DNA from: Magnetococcales bacterium
GTDB lineage: Bacteria; Pseudomonadota; Magnetococcia; Magnetococcales; Magnetaquicoccaceae
NCBI GenBank assembly: GCA_002753095.1
Contig: PDZU01000001.1
Coordinates: 1 to 64,000 of the forward strand
Direction: 5' to 3'
Length of the DNA stretch: 64,000 nucleotides
Of the stretch, positions 45,674 to 54,061 are shown piece after piece; position 1 is the stretch's first letter, and each line of letters begins with the position of its first letter. Both the position numbers and the translations under genes were made by a program. The notes beneath the pieces are model-generated. The model was not told the DNA's origin, did no database searches, and saw nothing but the letters and a program-made list of their open reading frames with translations.

Positions 45674-46767
45674 GCACCATGCCCTGCCTCACTCTGGATC
45701 CGCGCCATCTGCGCCGCATGCTGCAGTTGATGCGTACCCTCTACGCCCTGCACCGCCTGCCAGCCTACCGGCAGCGTGTGGCCGAACAGTTGCCAGAGGT
45801 GGCCCGCTTCGATCCCGGCCACGATGCCGTCATGATGGGCTACGATTTTCACCTGCGGGAGAGTGGCCCGCAACTGATCGAAGTCAACACCAATGCCGGT
45901 GGCGCTCTGTTGGCGTGGCGCGCCTATGATCCCGATTTTCCGCAACACGGGCGCTATTCCAACAGCAGGCGGATCGAACGATTGCTCGCCACCTTCGCGC
46001 AGGAAATGCACCTCTTCAGCAACGGCACAATGGCATACCCGCAGCGGGTATTGATCGTCGATGAAGAGCCGGAAAAACAGTATCTGGCCGAAGAGATGCA
46101 GATTTTATGCACCCTTTTTGCCCAGCGTGGCATCCACGCTGCCCTGGCCGATCCCCGCCAATTGCAGGGTGGCGCCGACGGCATCTTCTGGCAAGGCCAC
46201 CGGGTGGATCTGATCTATAACCGCCACTGCGACTTTTATCTGGAAAGCCCAGAGATGGCCCCCATTCGCACCGCCTATCTGGCCCGCCAACTCTGTCTGA
46301 CCCCCAATCCCCATACCTATGGTCTGCTCGCCGATAAACGGCGGATGATTCTCTGGCAGGATACTGCTTGGCTGGCCTCCCTGGGGGTGAACGCACAACA
46401 ATTGGCTCTCCTGCAACAGACTGTCCCCCCTACCCATCTGCTGGCCGGGCAAAATAGCGAGCAACTCTGGCAACAACGCAAACAGTGGGTTTTTAAACCG
46501 GTCACCGCCTTTGGCAGTCGCGGCGTGCTCTTGGGCGACAGCATCTCTCGACAACGCTTTCAAGCCTTGCCCGCAGAGAGCACGCTGGTACAACGCTTTA
46601 TCCCCCCCTCCCAGAACGCAGAGACCCAGATGAAGGTGGATTGGCGCCTCTTCGTCTACCAAAAGCAACTGCTGGGGGTGGCCCCCCGCCTGTATCGCGG
46701 CCAAGTGACCAATTTTCGCCAACCGGGCAGCGGCTATGCAACCATTCGTGTACAAAGTTCCACATAG
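45670..46767 (+). CDS. Putative ATP-grasp family protein
   Basis: 365 residues from ATG 45670, which overlaps the MFS stop. I recognise no named family with certainty. ATP-grasp-like features: a substrate-side QLIEVNTNAGG (near 70-80), a central VDLIYNRHCDFYLE, then WVFKPVTAFGSRGVLLGD (near 275-292, a nucleotide-binding strand-loop with Lys). The C-terminus has MKVDWRLFVYQKQLLGVAPRLYRGQVTNF, which resembles the D-R-D/metal-site end of ATP-grasp ligases. Coupling to a transporter suggests a peptide-like or amino-acid ligase product exported by it (inference). Confidence 0.6.
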   Translation: MSTMPCLTLDPRHLRRMLQLMRTLYALHRLPAYRQRVAEQLPEVARFDPGHDAVMMGYDFHLRESGPQLIEVNTNAGGALLAWRAYDPDFPQHGRYSNSRRIERLLATFAQEMHLFSNGTMAYPQRVLIVDEEPEKQYLAEEMQILCTLFAQRGIHAALADPRQLQGGADGIFWQGHRVDLIYNRHCDFYLESPEMAPIRTAYLARQLCLTPNPHTYGLLADKRRMILWQDTAWLASLGVNAQQLALLQQTVPPTHLLAGQNSEQLWQQRKQWVFKPVTAFGSRGVLLGDSISRQRFQALPAESTLVQRFIPPSQNAETQMKVDWRLFVYQKQLLGVAPRLYRGQVTNFRQPGSGYATIRVQSST

Positions 46768-46966
46768 TATTATTGTTTATTTGTTGCGTATTACATAGTT
46801 TTTACGTTTTTGTAGAGTAGATTTGCTCAACAGCAAGAATCAGTGCTACTATCCGACTTGGTCTCTGGATAGATCCGTTTGCAGTGAACAGTTGCACGGA
46901 AAATCAAACCGATTTTGTGATCTTCTGATGGATTGGGTAGCCATTTTTAGCCACATGAGGTAGCCA
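46768..46966. other. AT-rich intergenic region before the PstS-like gene
   Basis: About 200 bp, clearly richer in A and T than its surroundings. No hairpin, riboswitch or Pho-box repeat is recognisable. Promoter elements probably lie here, but I see no convincing -35/-10 pair. Confidence 0.5.
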
Positions 46967-47887
46967 TTGAACAGACGTGTGTGGTGGTGCTGGATGTTGG
47001 GGCTGTGGGTTATGTGGTGTGGTCTGCCGCTGGAGGCGGCCCCCGCACGGCCAGAGTTTACGGAGACGATCATCCGCAGCAAAGGTTCTGATACCTTGTT
47101 GCCGATCATCAGTCGTTGGGCGACCCGCTATCAAAGCGAGACCCCCGCTGTGGCGCTGGAGGCCAGCGGTGGCGGTTCCGGCAACGGCATAGCGGCCTTG
47201 ATCAACGGCCATGTAGAGCTTGCCGCGACCAGTCGTCCCCTGCGTCAGCATGAGATCAAGCAGGCGGTCAAGCGGGCCGGCCAACACCCCATGCTGCATC
47301 CGGTGGGGATGGATGCCCTATCTATTGTCGTACATCCCAATAATCCGCTGCATGGTCTCTCCCTGAAACAGTTGGCCAACATCTATATGCGGGATGGGAA
47401 GATCGAGCGTTGGAGCGATCTGGGGGTGCAGGTGGCGGGGTGCGACGAACAGGAAATTTTGCGCATTGGTCGCAAAAACAACTCCGGCTCCTATTTTCAA
47501 TTTCGTGAAGAGGTCATGGAGCGTGGCCAACATTTTCATGCCCAGTTGGAACGGGCGACCAGTTCCGAGGCGGTGGTGCAACGGGTCGCCAACGCCCCCT
47601 GTGCCATCGGTTATGTGGGTATGGGGTTTGTGACCTCAGCGGTCAAAACCTTGTGTGTCAGCAAAGAGAAGGGGGCCTGTATTCCGCCAACGGCAGCGCA
47701 CACCCTGGAAAAGCGCTATCCCCTGGCGCGCTACCTCTATCTGGTGACCCTGGGTGAGCCCAGCGAGGCAGTTAAAAAATATTTAAATTGGATCCTGGGG
47801 CCTGTGGGGCAGGAGATGCTGCAGAAAACAGGCTTTATTCCGATGCCAAAAGGGAATCGGGGGGCCGTGCTCAAGGAGCAGTTTTAA
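46967..47887 (+). CDS. PstS-like phosphate-binding periplasmic protein
   Basis: 306 residues from TTG 46967, with GAGG 7 bp upstream. Signal peptide MNRRVWWCWMLGLWVMWCGLPLEA. The mature part starts with a phosphate-binding strand, IRSKGSDTLLPIISRWA, then LEASGGGSGNGIAALING (P-loop like, Ser-Gly-Gly-Gly-Ser) and LAATSRPLRQHE. IGRKNNSGSYFQFRE and LNWILGPVGQEMLQKTGFIP complete the PBP_like_2 fold. No pstCAB or phoU genes follow, so it stands alone. A terminator follows directly. Confidence 0.87.
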   Translation: MNRRVWWCWMLGLWVMWCGLPLEAAPARPEFTETIIRSKGSDTLLPIISRWATRYQSETPAVALEASGGGSGNGIAALINGHVELAATSRPLRQHEIKQAVKRAGQHPMLHPVGMDALSIVVHPNNPLHGLSLKQLANIYMRDGKIERWSDLGVQVAGCDEQEILRIGRKNNSGSYFQFREEVMERGQHFHAQLERATSSEAVVQRVANAPCAIGYVGMGFVTSAVKTLCVSKEKGACIPPTAAHTLEKRYPLARYLYLVTLGEPSEAVKKYLNWILGPVGQEMLQKTGFIPMPKGNRGAVLKEQF

Positions 47888-47904
47888 GAGCTTTGGTAAC
47901 ATTC

Positions 47905-47938
47905 GGGGCAACCCGCTCCGGGTTGCCCCGGTTTTTTT
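47905..47938 (+). terminator. Rho-independent terminator
   Basis: Perfect 11-bp stem GGGGCAACCCG/CGGGTTGCCCC (47905-47915 and 47919-47929) with a CTC loop, then GGTTTTTTT. Ends the PstS-like gene and points into the convergent DUF302 gene. Confidence 0.92.
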
Positions 47939-48338
47939 AACCCACCACGCTATCGATGGCGGCGCGCAAGCGTTGATCGGCTTCCGTGGCTACCGCATCC
48001 ACCTCTGGATGGGCAATCAGATTGGCCATCATGAGCGGATTGATCATGGCAATCTCTACCCGCTCGCCCTGTTGCCGTACCACCACGTTGCAGGGCAGCA
48101 GCGTGGCAATGTCTGGAACCGCCGTCAAGGCCCGCAAGGCCAGTTGCGGATTGCATGCCCCCAAAATCAGCGTGCGCGGCGTGTCGGCATCCAGCTTTTT
48201 CTTGAGCGTGCCGGAGACATCGATTTCACACATGACACCGAATCCCTGCGCAGACAAGGCCGCTTTGACAGCCTCGACCGTGGCGTCGAAGGCAACCGGT
48301 GACACGGTGACGACGGCATAGTGGGGAACGCTATCCAT
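47937..48338 (-). CDS. DUF302 domain-containing protein
   Basis: 133 residues from ATG 48338, with AAGGAG 11 bp upstream. An in-frame codon at 48386 would add 16 residues of doubtful sequence. The family pattern is FDATVEAVKAALSAQGFGVMCEIDVSGTLKKKL, RTLILGACNPQLALRALTAVPDIATLLPCNVVVRQQGERVEIAMINP. Cys108-like C in NPQ/PC positions is conserved in DUF302. Small cytoplasmic protein of unknown role. Confidence 0.88.
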   Translation of the reverse strand: MDSVPHYAVVTVSPVAFDATVEAVKAALSAQGFGVMCEIDVSGTLKKKLDADTPRTLILGACNPQLALRALTAVPDIATLLPCNVVVRQQGERVEIAMINPLMMANLIAHPEVDAVATEADQRLRAAIDSVVG

Positions 48339-48507
48339 GGTGCAACAATCTCCTTGAGGTTGAACATCGATAAAGGTTGGCCGCAATGCAGCCGATCCCG
48401 GTAGCGTGTACCAGGATGGGGCTGCAAGTCAAGAAAATCTGCTCATCTAAACAAAATATATTTATGCAATATCAGAATAATAAATCCAAAATCTGCTGAA
48501 CTCCTGT

Positions 48508-48538
48508 GACAGTACCCTTACACGGGAGGGTGCCTGTC
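48508..48538 (+). other. Stem-loop in the nrdJ leader
   Basis: GACAGTACCCT pairs with AGGGTGCCTGTC around an 8-base loop, with one interruption (T opposite GC). It lies 72 bp before the nrdJ start. The rest of the 48339-48609 gap is AT-rich. No B12-box of a cobalamin riboswitch and no NrdR-box pair are clear. Confidence 0.4.
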
Positions 48539-48609
48539 GTATGGGACTATGTTATAAGTAGCCTTCAAAAAAATCCCCGAACTTGCTTTACCCGCAGGAG
48601 CACTTACCT

Positions 48610-50733
48610 ATGGCCGCACATGCCCAGAAAATCGTCACGCAACCCCTGGAAAAAGGGGCGTTACAATCTGCCTCCTGGGATGTTTGGGACAGTAAATATC
48701 GCCTGAAAAGCAGCGATGGTCTGCCTTTGGACGGCAGCGTGGACGATACCTATCGCCGTGTGGCCCGTGCCCTGGCCCAGGTCGAGCAGGCGGAAAAACG
48801 GGCGGAATGGGAAGAGCGTTTCTTGTGGGCCTTGCAACATGGGGCCATCCCAGCGGGACGGATCATCTCCAACGCGGGGGCACAGGCCCATAAACCGGCC
48901 ACCTCCACCATCAACTGCACGGTTTCGGGTACCGTGCGCGATTCAATGGTGGATATTCTGGACATGGTGCGCGAGGCCGGTTTGACCCTCAAGGCAGGAT
49001 GCGGCATCGGTTATGAATTTTCCACTCTGCGCCCCAAGGGTGCCATGGTGGCCGGAGCAGGGGCCAGTACCTCTGGTCCGCTCTCGTTCATGGATATTTT
49101 TGACTCCATGTGCAAAACCATCTCCTCGGCGGGTGGGCGCCGGGGGGCGCAAATGGCCACTTTCGACATTTCGCACCCGGATATTCTCGATTTTATTCGC
49201 GCCAAACGGGAAAATGGTCGCCTGCGTCAGTTCAACCTCTCCTGTCTGATCAGCGAACCTTTCATGCAGGCGGTCAAAGAGAATCGAGAGTGGGAATTGG
49301 TTTTTCCAGCCAATCCGCAAGAGTTGGCCGATGCCAACACGACGATTGTCTATCGGCCCTGGCCGGTGACCGAAGGCTATCGCTGCAACGAACGCGGCGA
49401 GGTGGCCTGTCGGGTCTACCGCCGCATTCCGGCGCAGCGCCTCTGGGATCTGATCATGAGCTCCAATTATGACTATGCCGAGCCGGGTTTCATCCTGATC
49501 GACAAGGTCAACCGCATGAACAACAACTGGTTTTGTGAGGTGGTGCGGGCGACCAATCCCTGTGGTGAACAACCTTTGCCGCCGCACGGTGCCTGCCTGT
49601 TGGGATCGATCAATCTGACCCATTTTGTCAGCAACGCCTTTACCCCGCAGGCCAGTTTTGATTGGAGCACCTTTGATGAGGTGGTGCGGGTTTTTACCCG
49701 CATGCTGGATAACGTGGTGGAGATCAGTGGTTTGCCACTGGCCGAGCAGATGGCAGAAATTCAACACAAACGGCGCCATGGCATGGGTTTCTTGGGGTTG
49801 GGTTCCAGCATGACCATGCTCAACATGCGCTATGGCGATGCCGCATCAATCGCCTTTGCCGAACGGGTGGCGCGGGAGATGGCTTTGGCCGGTTGGCAGG
49901 TGGGGATGGAGTTGGCGGCAGAGAAAGGGCCAGCCCCCATCATGGCGCAGCTGTTTACCGTTACCGAGGCCATGCTGGCACAACGGCCACAAATGGCAGC
50001 GGATGGCGTGTGCGTGGGTGATGCACTGCCCGGCAGAGTGTTGTTGGCCCGCTACAGCCATTATCTGGCGCAATTTCCAGCAGACTTGCGCGAGAAAATT
50101 GCTGCCCATGGCTGCCGTTTTACCCATCACACCTCGATTGCCCCCACCGGTACCATCGCGCTCTCCTTGGCCAATAACGCCTCCAACGGCATCGAGCCCA
50201 GCTTTTCGCACAAATACAGCCGCAATATCATTCGTGCCGGTCGCAAAACCAAAGAAAAGGTCGATGTGCTCTCTTTTGAGTTGCTGGCCTATCGGGCGCT
50301 GGTCAATCCGCAGGCCGATCCCTATGCCGAAGAGGAGCAAAACCGTCTGCCCGTCTGCTTTGTCGATGCCAACACCATCCATCCACAGGCCCACGTGGAT
50401 ATTCAGGCGGCGGTACAAAAATGGGTGGACTCTTCCATCTCAAAGACCATCAACGTACCCAGCGACTATCCCTATGATGCCTTCAAAGAGATCTATCTTT
50501 ATGCCTATGAACAAGGCTTGAAGGGCTGCACCACCTTTCGTTTCAATCCAGAGGCTTTTCAGGGCGTGCTGGTCAAGCAGGAGGATCTGGCGGCTACCAC
50601 CTACCGTTTCACTCTGGCCAACGGCGAGACGATCCAGTTGAAAGGCAACGAAGAGGTGGAATATGATGGTGAACAGCATACGGCAGCCAATCTGTATGAT
50701 GCGCTAAAAGAGGGCTATTACGGTCGTTTGTAA
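48610..50733 (+). CDS. nrdJ: Adenosylcobalamin-dependent ribonucleoside-diphosphate reductase, large part (NrdJa)
   Basis: 707 residues from ATG 48610 (AGGAG 11 bp upstream). Class II ribonucleotide reductase. Catalytic elements: STINCTVSG (first redox Cys), LTLKAGCGIGYEFSTLRP, SAGGRRGAQM, NLSCLISEPF, and NPCGEQPLPPHGACLLGSINL with the radical Cys and Glu. HHTSIAPTGTIAL is the phosphate/substrate loop. There is no nrdB/nrdE partner. The C-terminal Cys pair needed for reduction is not here and is on the next gene instead. Confidence 0.92.
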   Translation: MAAHAQKIVTQPLEKGALQSASWDVWDSKYRLKSSDGLPLDGSVDDTYRRVARALAQVEQAEKRAEWEERFLWALQHGAIPAGRIISNAGAQAHKPATSTINCTVSGTVRDSMVDILDMVREAGLTLKAGCGIGYEFSTLRPKGAMVAGAGASTSGPLSFMDIFDSMCKTISSAGGRRGAQMATFDISHPDILDFIRAKRENGRLRQFNLSCLISEPFMQAVKENREWELVFPANPQELADANTTIVYRPWPVTEGYRCNERGEVACRVYRRIPAQRLWDLIMSSNYDYAEPGFILIDKVNRMNNNWFCEVVRATNPCGEQPLPPHGACLLGSINLTHFVSNAFTPQASFDWSTFDEVVRVFTRMLDNVVEISGLPLAEQMAEIQHKRRHGMGFLGLGSSMTMLNMRYGDAASIAFAERVAREMALAGWQVGMELAAEKGPAPIMAQLFTVTEAMLAQRPQMAADGVCVGDALPGRVLLARYSHYLAQFPADLREKIAAHGCRFTHHTSIAPTGTIALSLANNASNGIEPSFSHKYSRNIIRAGRKTKEKVDVLSFELLAYRALVNPQADPYAEEEQNRLPVCFVDANTIHPQAHVDIQAAVQKWVDSSISKTINVPSDYPYDAFKEIYLYAYEQGLKGCTTFRFNPEAFQGVLVKQEDLAATTYRFTLANGETIQLKGNEEVEYDGEQHTAANLYDALKEGYYGRL

Positions 50734-50766
50734 CCAGTCGTGCGGGGGACAGGAGGAGAGTTGAAA

Positions 50767-51432
50767 ATGGCAGTCCGTATCGAAGAGAAAATTGTCGCCT
50801 ATGATGTGGTGTCGGAAACAGGGGAACCGGCAGCCACAGCATCGGTCAAAGAGAGCAAAAAAGGGATCGGGCGCAGCGGGCGAGAGGAGGAGGGCAATGT
50901 CATCCACATGCAACCGCTCATGAAACGGCCTGGTGAGTTGACCGGGGCCACCTATAAAATTAAAACCCCCCTCTCTGAACATGCCCTGTATGTGACCATC
51001 AACGATATTGAGGTCAACGGCAAGCGGCGTCCGTTTGAGATGTTCATCAACTCCAAGAATATGGAGAACTTTGCCTGGATTGTGGCCCTGACACGGGTTA
51101 TCTCTGCGGTCTTTCGTCATGCCGGTGACGCCACCTTTTTGGTGGAGGAGTTGCGTTCGGTTTTTGATCCCCGTGGTGGTTATTTCAAACCCGGTGGCAA
51201 GTACATGCCCAGTCTGGTGGCCGAAATTGGCGAATGTTTGGAACGCCATTTGACCATTATCGGTATCATGCATCCGCCGGAGGTGTCGGAGGAGTTGATG
51301 GCCAAGCGGCAGCAGGCGCAAGACGGTGGGGTGGCTACGGGGAGTTTGTGCCCGAAATGCAGTCAGATGGCTGTGGTACGGTTGGATGGGTGTGATACCT
51401 GTTTGGAGTGTGGTTATTCCAAATGCGGTTGA
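50767..51432 (+). CDS. NrdJb: TSCPD-domain, C-terminal part of class II ribonucleotide reductase
   Basis: 221 residues from ATG 50767 (AGGAGGAGAG upstream). The TSCPD-domain pattern is LTGATYKIKTPLSEHALYVTINDIEVNGKRRPFEMFINSKNMENFAWIVALTRVISAVFRHAG, then CPKCSQMAVVRLDGCDTCLECGYSKCG at the end. This terminal Cys cluster carries the reducing pair of NrdJ. In Pseudomonas NrdJ is likewise split into NrdJa and NrdJb. 33 bp after nrdJ. Confidence 0.9.
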   Translation: MAVRIEEKIVAYDVVSETGEPAATASVKESKKGIGRSGREEEGNVIHMQPLMKRPGELTGATYKIKTPLSEHALYVTINDIEVNGKRRPFEMFINSKNMENFAWIVALTRVISAVFRHAGDATFLVEELRSVFDPRGGYFKPGGKYMPSLVAEIGECLERHLTIIGIMHPPEVSEELMAKRQQAQDGGVATGSLCPKCSQMAVVRLDGCDTCLECGYSKCG

Positions 51433-51487
51433 TTTGCAACAAGCATCCGGGAGCGGGGCTCCCGCTTTGTCAATCCAGGGGGTTGCC

Positions 51488-52324
51488 ATGCGTGATATGC
51501 GTGCCTTTGTTTTGCTGGCTGGTTTGACGGCTCTGTTTGCCGTGGTAGGGCAGGCGCTGGGGGGGCGGGAAGGGATGGTGCTGGCCCTGCTGCTGGCCGT
51601 TGGCATGAACTTTTGGGCCTATTGGAACTCCGATTCGGCTGTTTTACAGATGTACAACGCCCAGGAGATTGGCCCGCAGCAAATGCCGGAGTATTATGGC
51701 ATGGTGCAGGAGTTGGCGCGTCGGGGTAATCTGCCCATGCCACGGGTTTTTGTGATCGACGATCCATCCCCCAACGCGTTTGCCACTGGTCGCGATCCGG
51801 CCCATGCGGCGGTGGCGGCCACGACGGGCATTTTGCGCATTCTCAGCCGGGAGGAGTTGGCCGGGGTGATGGCCCATGAGATGGGGCATGTGTACAACCG
51901 GGATATTCTGATCGGTACCATCACGGCCTCTTTGGCGGGGGCGGTGACCCTGCTGGCCCAATTCGGTTCCCTGTTCCACTCGGACCGGGAGCGGGAAGAG
52001 GGTGGGGGCAGCAATCTGCTGATGCTGCTGCTGGCCCCGTTGGCGGCCATGTTGATTCAGATGGCCGTCTCCCGTGCGCGCGAATATGAGGCCGATGCTT
52101 TGGGCGCACGCCTGTGCGGCAATCCGTTATGGCTGGCCTCGGCGTTGCACAAATTGGAACAGGGCAGTCAGGCCATTCCCATGGCGGCTGCTGAGGCGCA
52201 TCCGGCAACCACCCACCTGTTCATTGTCAATCCCCTGTCGGCCGGTTTTCTGGCCGGGCTTTTTTCTACCCATCCGCCGATGGCGGAACGGATTCAACGC
52301 TTGCATGCCATGGTGAACCGCTGA
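51488..52324 (+). CDS. htpX: Membrane protease HtpX
   Basis: 278 residues from ATG 51488 (AGGGGG upstream). Longer open frame upstream overlaps nrdJb and is not used. Zinc site His130-Glu-Met-Gly-His134 (AHEMGHVYNRD) with the third ligand in REYEADALGARL. Two N-terminal helices (LLAGLTALFAVV and MVLALLLAVGMNFWAYW) and a later membrane stretch. FVIDDPSPNAFATGRDP is diagnostic of HtpX. It cleaves misfolded inner-membrane proteins. The TGA is shared with the ATG of rpe. Confidence 0.93.
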   Translation: MRDMRAFVLLAGLTALFAVVGQALGGREGMVLALLLAVGMNFWAYWNSDSAVLQMYNAQEIGPQQMPEYYGMVQELARRGNLPMPRVFVIDDPSPNAFATGRDPAHAAVAATTGILRILSREELAGVMAHEMGHVYNRDILIGTITASLAGAVTLLAQFGSLFHSDREREEGGGSNLLMLLLAPLAAMLIQMAVSRAREYEADALGARLCGNPLWLASALHKLEQGSQAIPMAAAEAHPATTHLFIVNPLSAGFLAGLFSTHPPMAERIQRLHAMVNR

Positions 52325-52998
52325 TGATCAAGATTGCTCCCAGTATTCTGTCTGCTGATTTCACCCGTTTGGGCGAGGAGGTTCGCACTGTGGAGGAGGC
52401 TGGGGCCGACTATATCCACATCGATGTTATGGATGGCCATTTTGTGCCCAACCTGACCATCGGCCCGTTGGTGGTGGAGGCCATTCATCGTGTCGCGACG
52501 CGCCCGTTGGATCTGCATCTGATGATCGAGCCGGTGGAACCCTATCTGGCCGAATTTGCCAAAGCCGGGGCCGACAGCATTACCATCCATGTGGAGGCTA
52601 CCCGCCATCTGGATCGGGCGCTGCATTTTATCCGTGAACTGGGGTGTCAGGCTGGCTTGGCGCTCAATCCGGCCACCCCCTTGCAGACGCTTGCTGAGGT
52701 ATTGCCCTTGCTGGATCGGGTGGTGTTGATGAGCGTCAATCCTGGTTTTGGTGGACAGTCGTTCATTCCCTATTTGTTGCCGAAAATTAAGACGTTGCGG
52801 CAGGAGATTCTCAGTCGGGGGCTGAGCGTCGAACTGGAGGTGGATGGGGGTATCAAGGTGGATAATATTGCCGCCGCTGCCGCCGCCGGTGCCGATACCT
52901 TTGTGGCTGGTTCTGCCGTTTTTTCGCAAGCGGATTATGCTGCGGTGATTCGGCAACTGCGTGCTAATGCCGAAGGTGCGTTCGAGCAGCGGCAGTAG
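52324..52998 (+). CDS. rpe: Ribulose-phosphate 3-epimerase
   Basis: 224 residues; start overlaps the htpX stop. TIM barrel of the pentose phosphate pathway: IAPSILSADFTRLGEEV, IDVMDGHFVPNLTIG (His-Asp metal site), HLMIEPVEPY, MSVNPGFGGQSFIPYLLPKI and VDGGIKVDNI, all in place. Confidence 0.95.
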   Translation: MIKIAPSILSADFTRLGEEVRTVEEAGADYIHIDVMDGHFVPNLTIGPLVVEAIHRVATRPLDLHLMIEPVEPYLAEFAKAGADSITIHVEATRHLDRALHFIRELGCQAGLALNPATPLQTLAEVLPLLDRVVLMSVNPGFGGQSFIPYLLPKIKTLRQEILSRGLSVELEVDGGIKVDNIAAAAAAGADTFVAGSAVFSQADYAAVIRQLRANAEGAFEQRQ

Positions 52999-53039
52999 TC
53001 AGCACAAGACCAACCAACAGAACAAGAAAAAAAATCGAT

Positions 53040-53078
53040 TGCGGGGTGCAGGGGCGATGACCGCCCCTGCACCCCGCA
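53040..53078. repeat. Palindromic repeat fragment, strong hairpin
   Basis: TGCGGGGTGCAGGGGCG (53040-53056), loop ATGAC and CGCCCCTGCACCCCGCA (53062-53078) make a perfect 17-bp stem. It is the first block of the repeat family alone. It sits between rpe and radC and could end rpe transcription. Confidence 0.85.
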
Positions 53079-53140
53079 GAAATTGAGGGAATGAAAAAAA
53101 CTTCGTCTTTGCGCCAGAAAATGTTTTAATAAGCCGCACG

Positions 53141-54061
53141 ATGGCACTGCCATTCAGTCATGACAGGCACGACCACCACGATTCTTTGGGAGCAGTTGCT
53201 GGCATGGAGGAGAAGGAAAAAGACGCATCCATTCATCGTGGACATCGGGAACGATTGCGGCGGCGTTTTCTGCAAGAGGGTCTGGAACAGTTTGAGGATC
53301 ATCAGGTATTAGAATTATTATTATTCAATGCCTTGCCGCGCCAGGATACCAACCGGATTGCCCACCTGCTGCTGCAGCGTTTTGGCTGTTTGTCGGCAGT
53401 GCTGGAGGCGGATGCGCGGGATTTGGCCTTGGTGCCTGGCATGGGCAGCGCGGCGGCGGCTTTTTTGACCTTGATCCCAGCGCTGACACGGCGTTATCTG
53501 CACGACAATGCCACGCGGGAAAAGATGCCTCTGAATGATCCCTATCGCACCAGTCGATTTCTGGTGCCGTTGATGGCGGGTCGTTCGGAGGAGGTATTTT
53601 ATGCCCTCTGTCTGGACAACCGCTGCCAACTGCTTTTTCCGGCCTTGATCACCCGTGGCACGGTTACCGATGCCCTGATCCACCCTCGCCAAGTGGTGGA
53701 GACCATCTTGCGCCATAAATCGGTCAACGTGATCCTGGCGCACAACCATCCCTCTGGTGTGCTGCAGGCTTCCCAAAGCGATGTTAACCTGACCTTGTTA
53801 TTGCAGCGCGTCCTGTTGCCCATGGGCATTCGTCTGGTGGACCATGTCATCGTAGCGGGGGAAAAGACCCTGAGTATGGCCAGCGTGGGTTTTTTGGGAG
53901 AACAACGCAGCGGAGAGCCCGGTTTTATGCGGGCCAGCGAGGTGCGAGAGGAGGATTGGTCGGAGGTGGTCTATTCACCGCACTGGCCACCGGAAGCCAT
54001 AGAGGCAGCCAGTGCGGCGCATAGCAGGGAGTTGCAAGAGGAGAAAAACGAATCCGCTTAG
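53141..54061 (+). CDS. radC: RadC family (JAB/MPN domain) DNA repair-associated protein
   Basis: 306 residues. HhH-like N-terminal half (VLELLLFNALPRQDTNRIAHLLLQRFGCLSAVL and ALVPGMGSAAAAFLTLIPALTRRYL). The C-terminal JAB domain has LITRGTVTDALIHPRQVVETILRHKSVNVILAHNHPSG with the metal site His-x-His-Pro, then VDHVIVAGEKTLSMAS. The extra C-terminal tail (about 260-306) is acidic and not in most RadC proteins. Role in repair is doubtful for the family. Convergent overlap of 4 bp with the next gene. Confidence 0.92.
   Translation: MALPFSHDRHDHHDSLGAVAGMEEKEKDASIHRGHRERLRRRFLQEGLEQFEDHQVLELLLFNALPRQDTNRIAHLLLQRFGCLSAVLEADARDLALVPGMGSAAAAFLTLIPALTRRYLHDNATREKMPLNDPYRTSRFLVPLMAGRSEEVFYALCLDNRCQLLFPALITRGTVTDALIHPRQVVETILRHKSVNVILAHNHPSGVLQASQSDVNLTLLLQRVLLPMGIRLVDHVIVAGEKTLSMASVGFLGEQRSGEPGFMRASEVREEDWSEVVYSPHWPPEAIEAASAAHSRELQEEKNESA

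Noticed and set aside
48339-48609. A cobalamin riboswitch before nrdJ
   Set aside because: Expected for a B12-dependent enzyme, but no B12 box (GCCACTG-type) is seen. Only a simple stem-loop is present.
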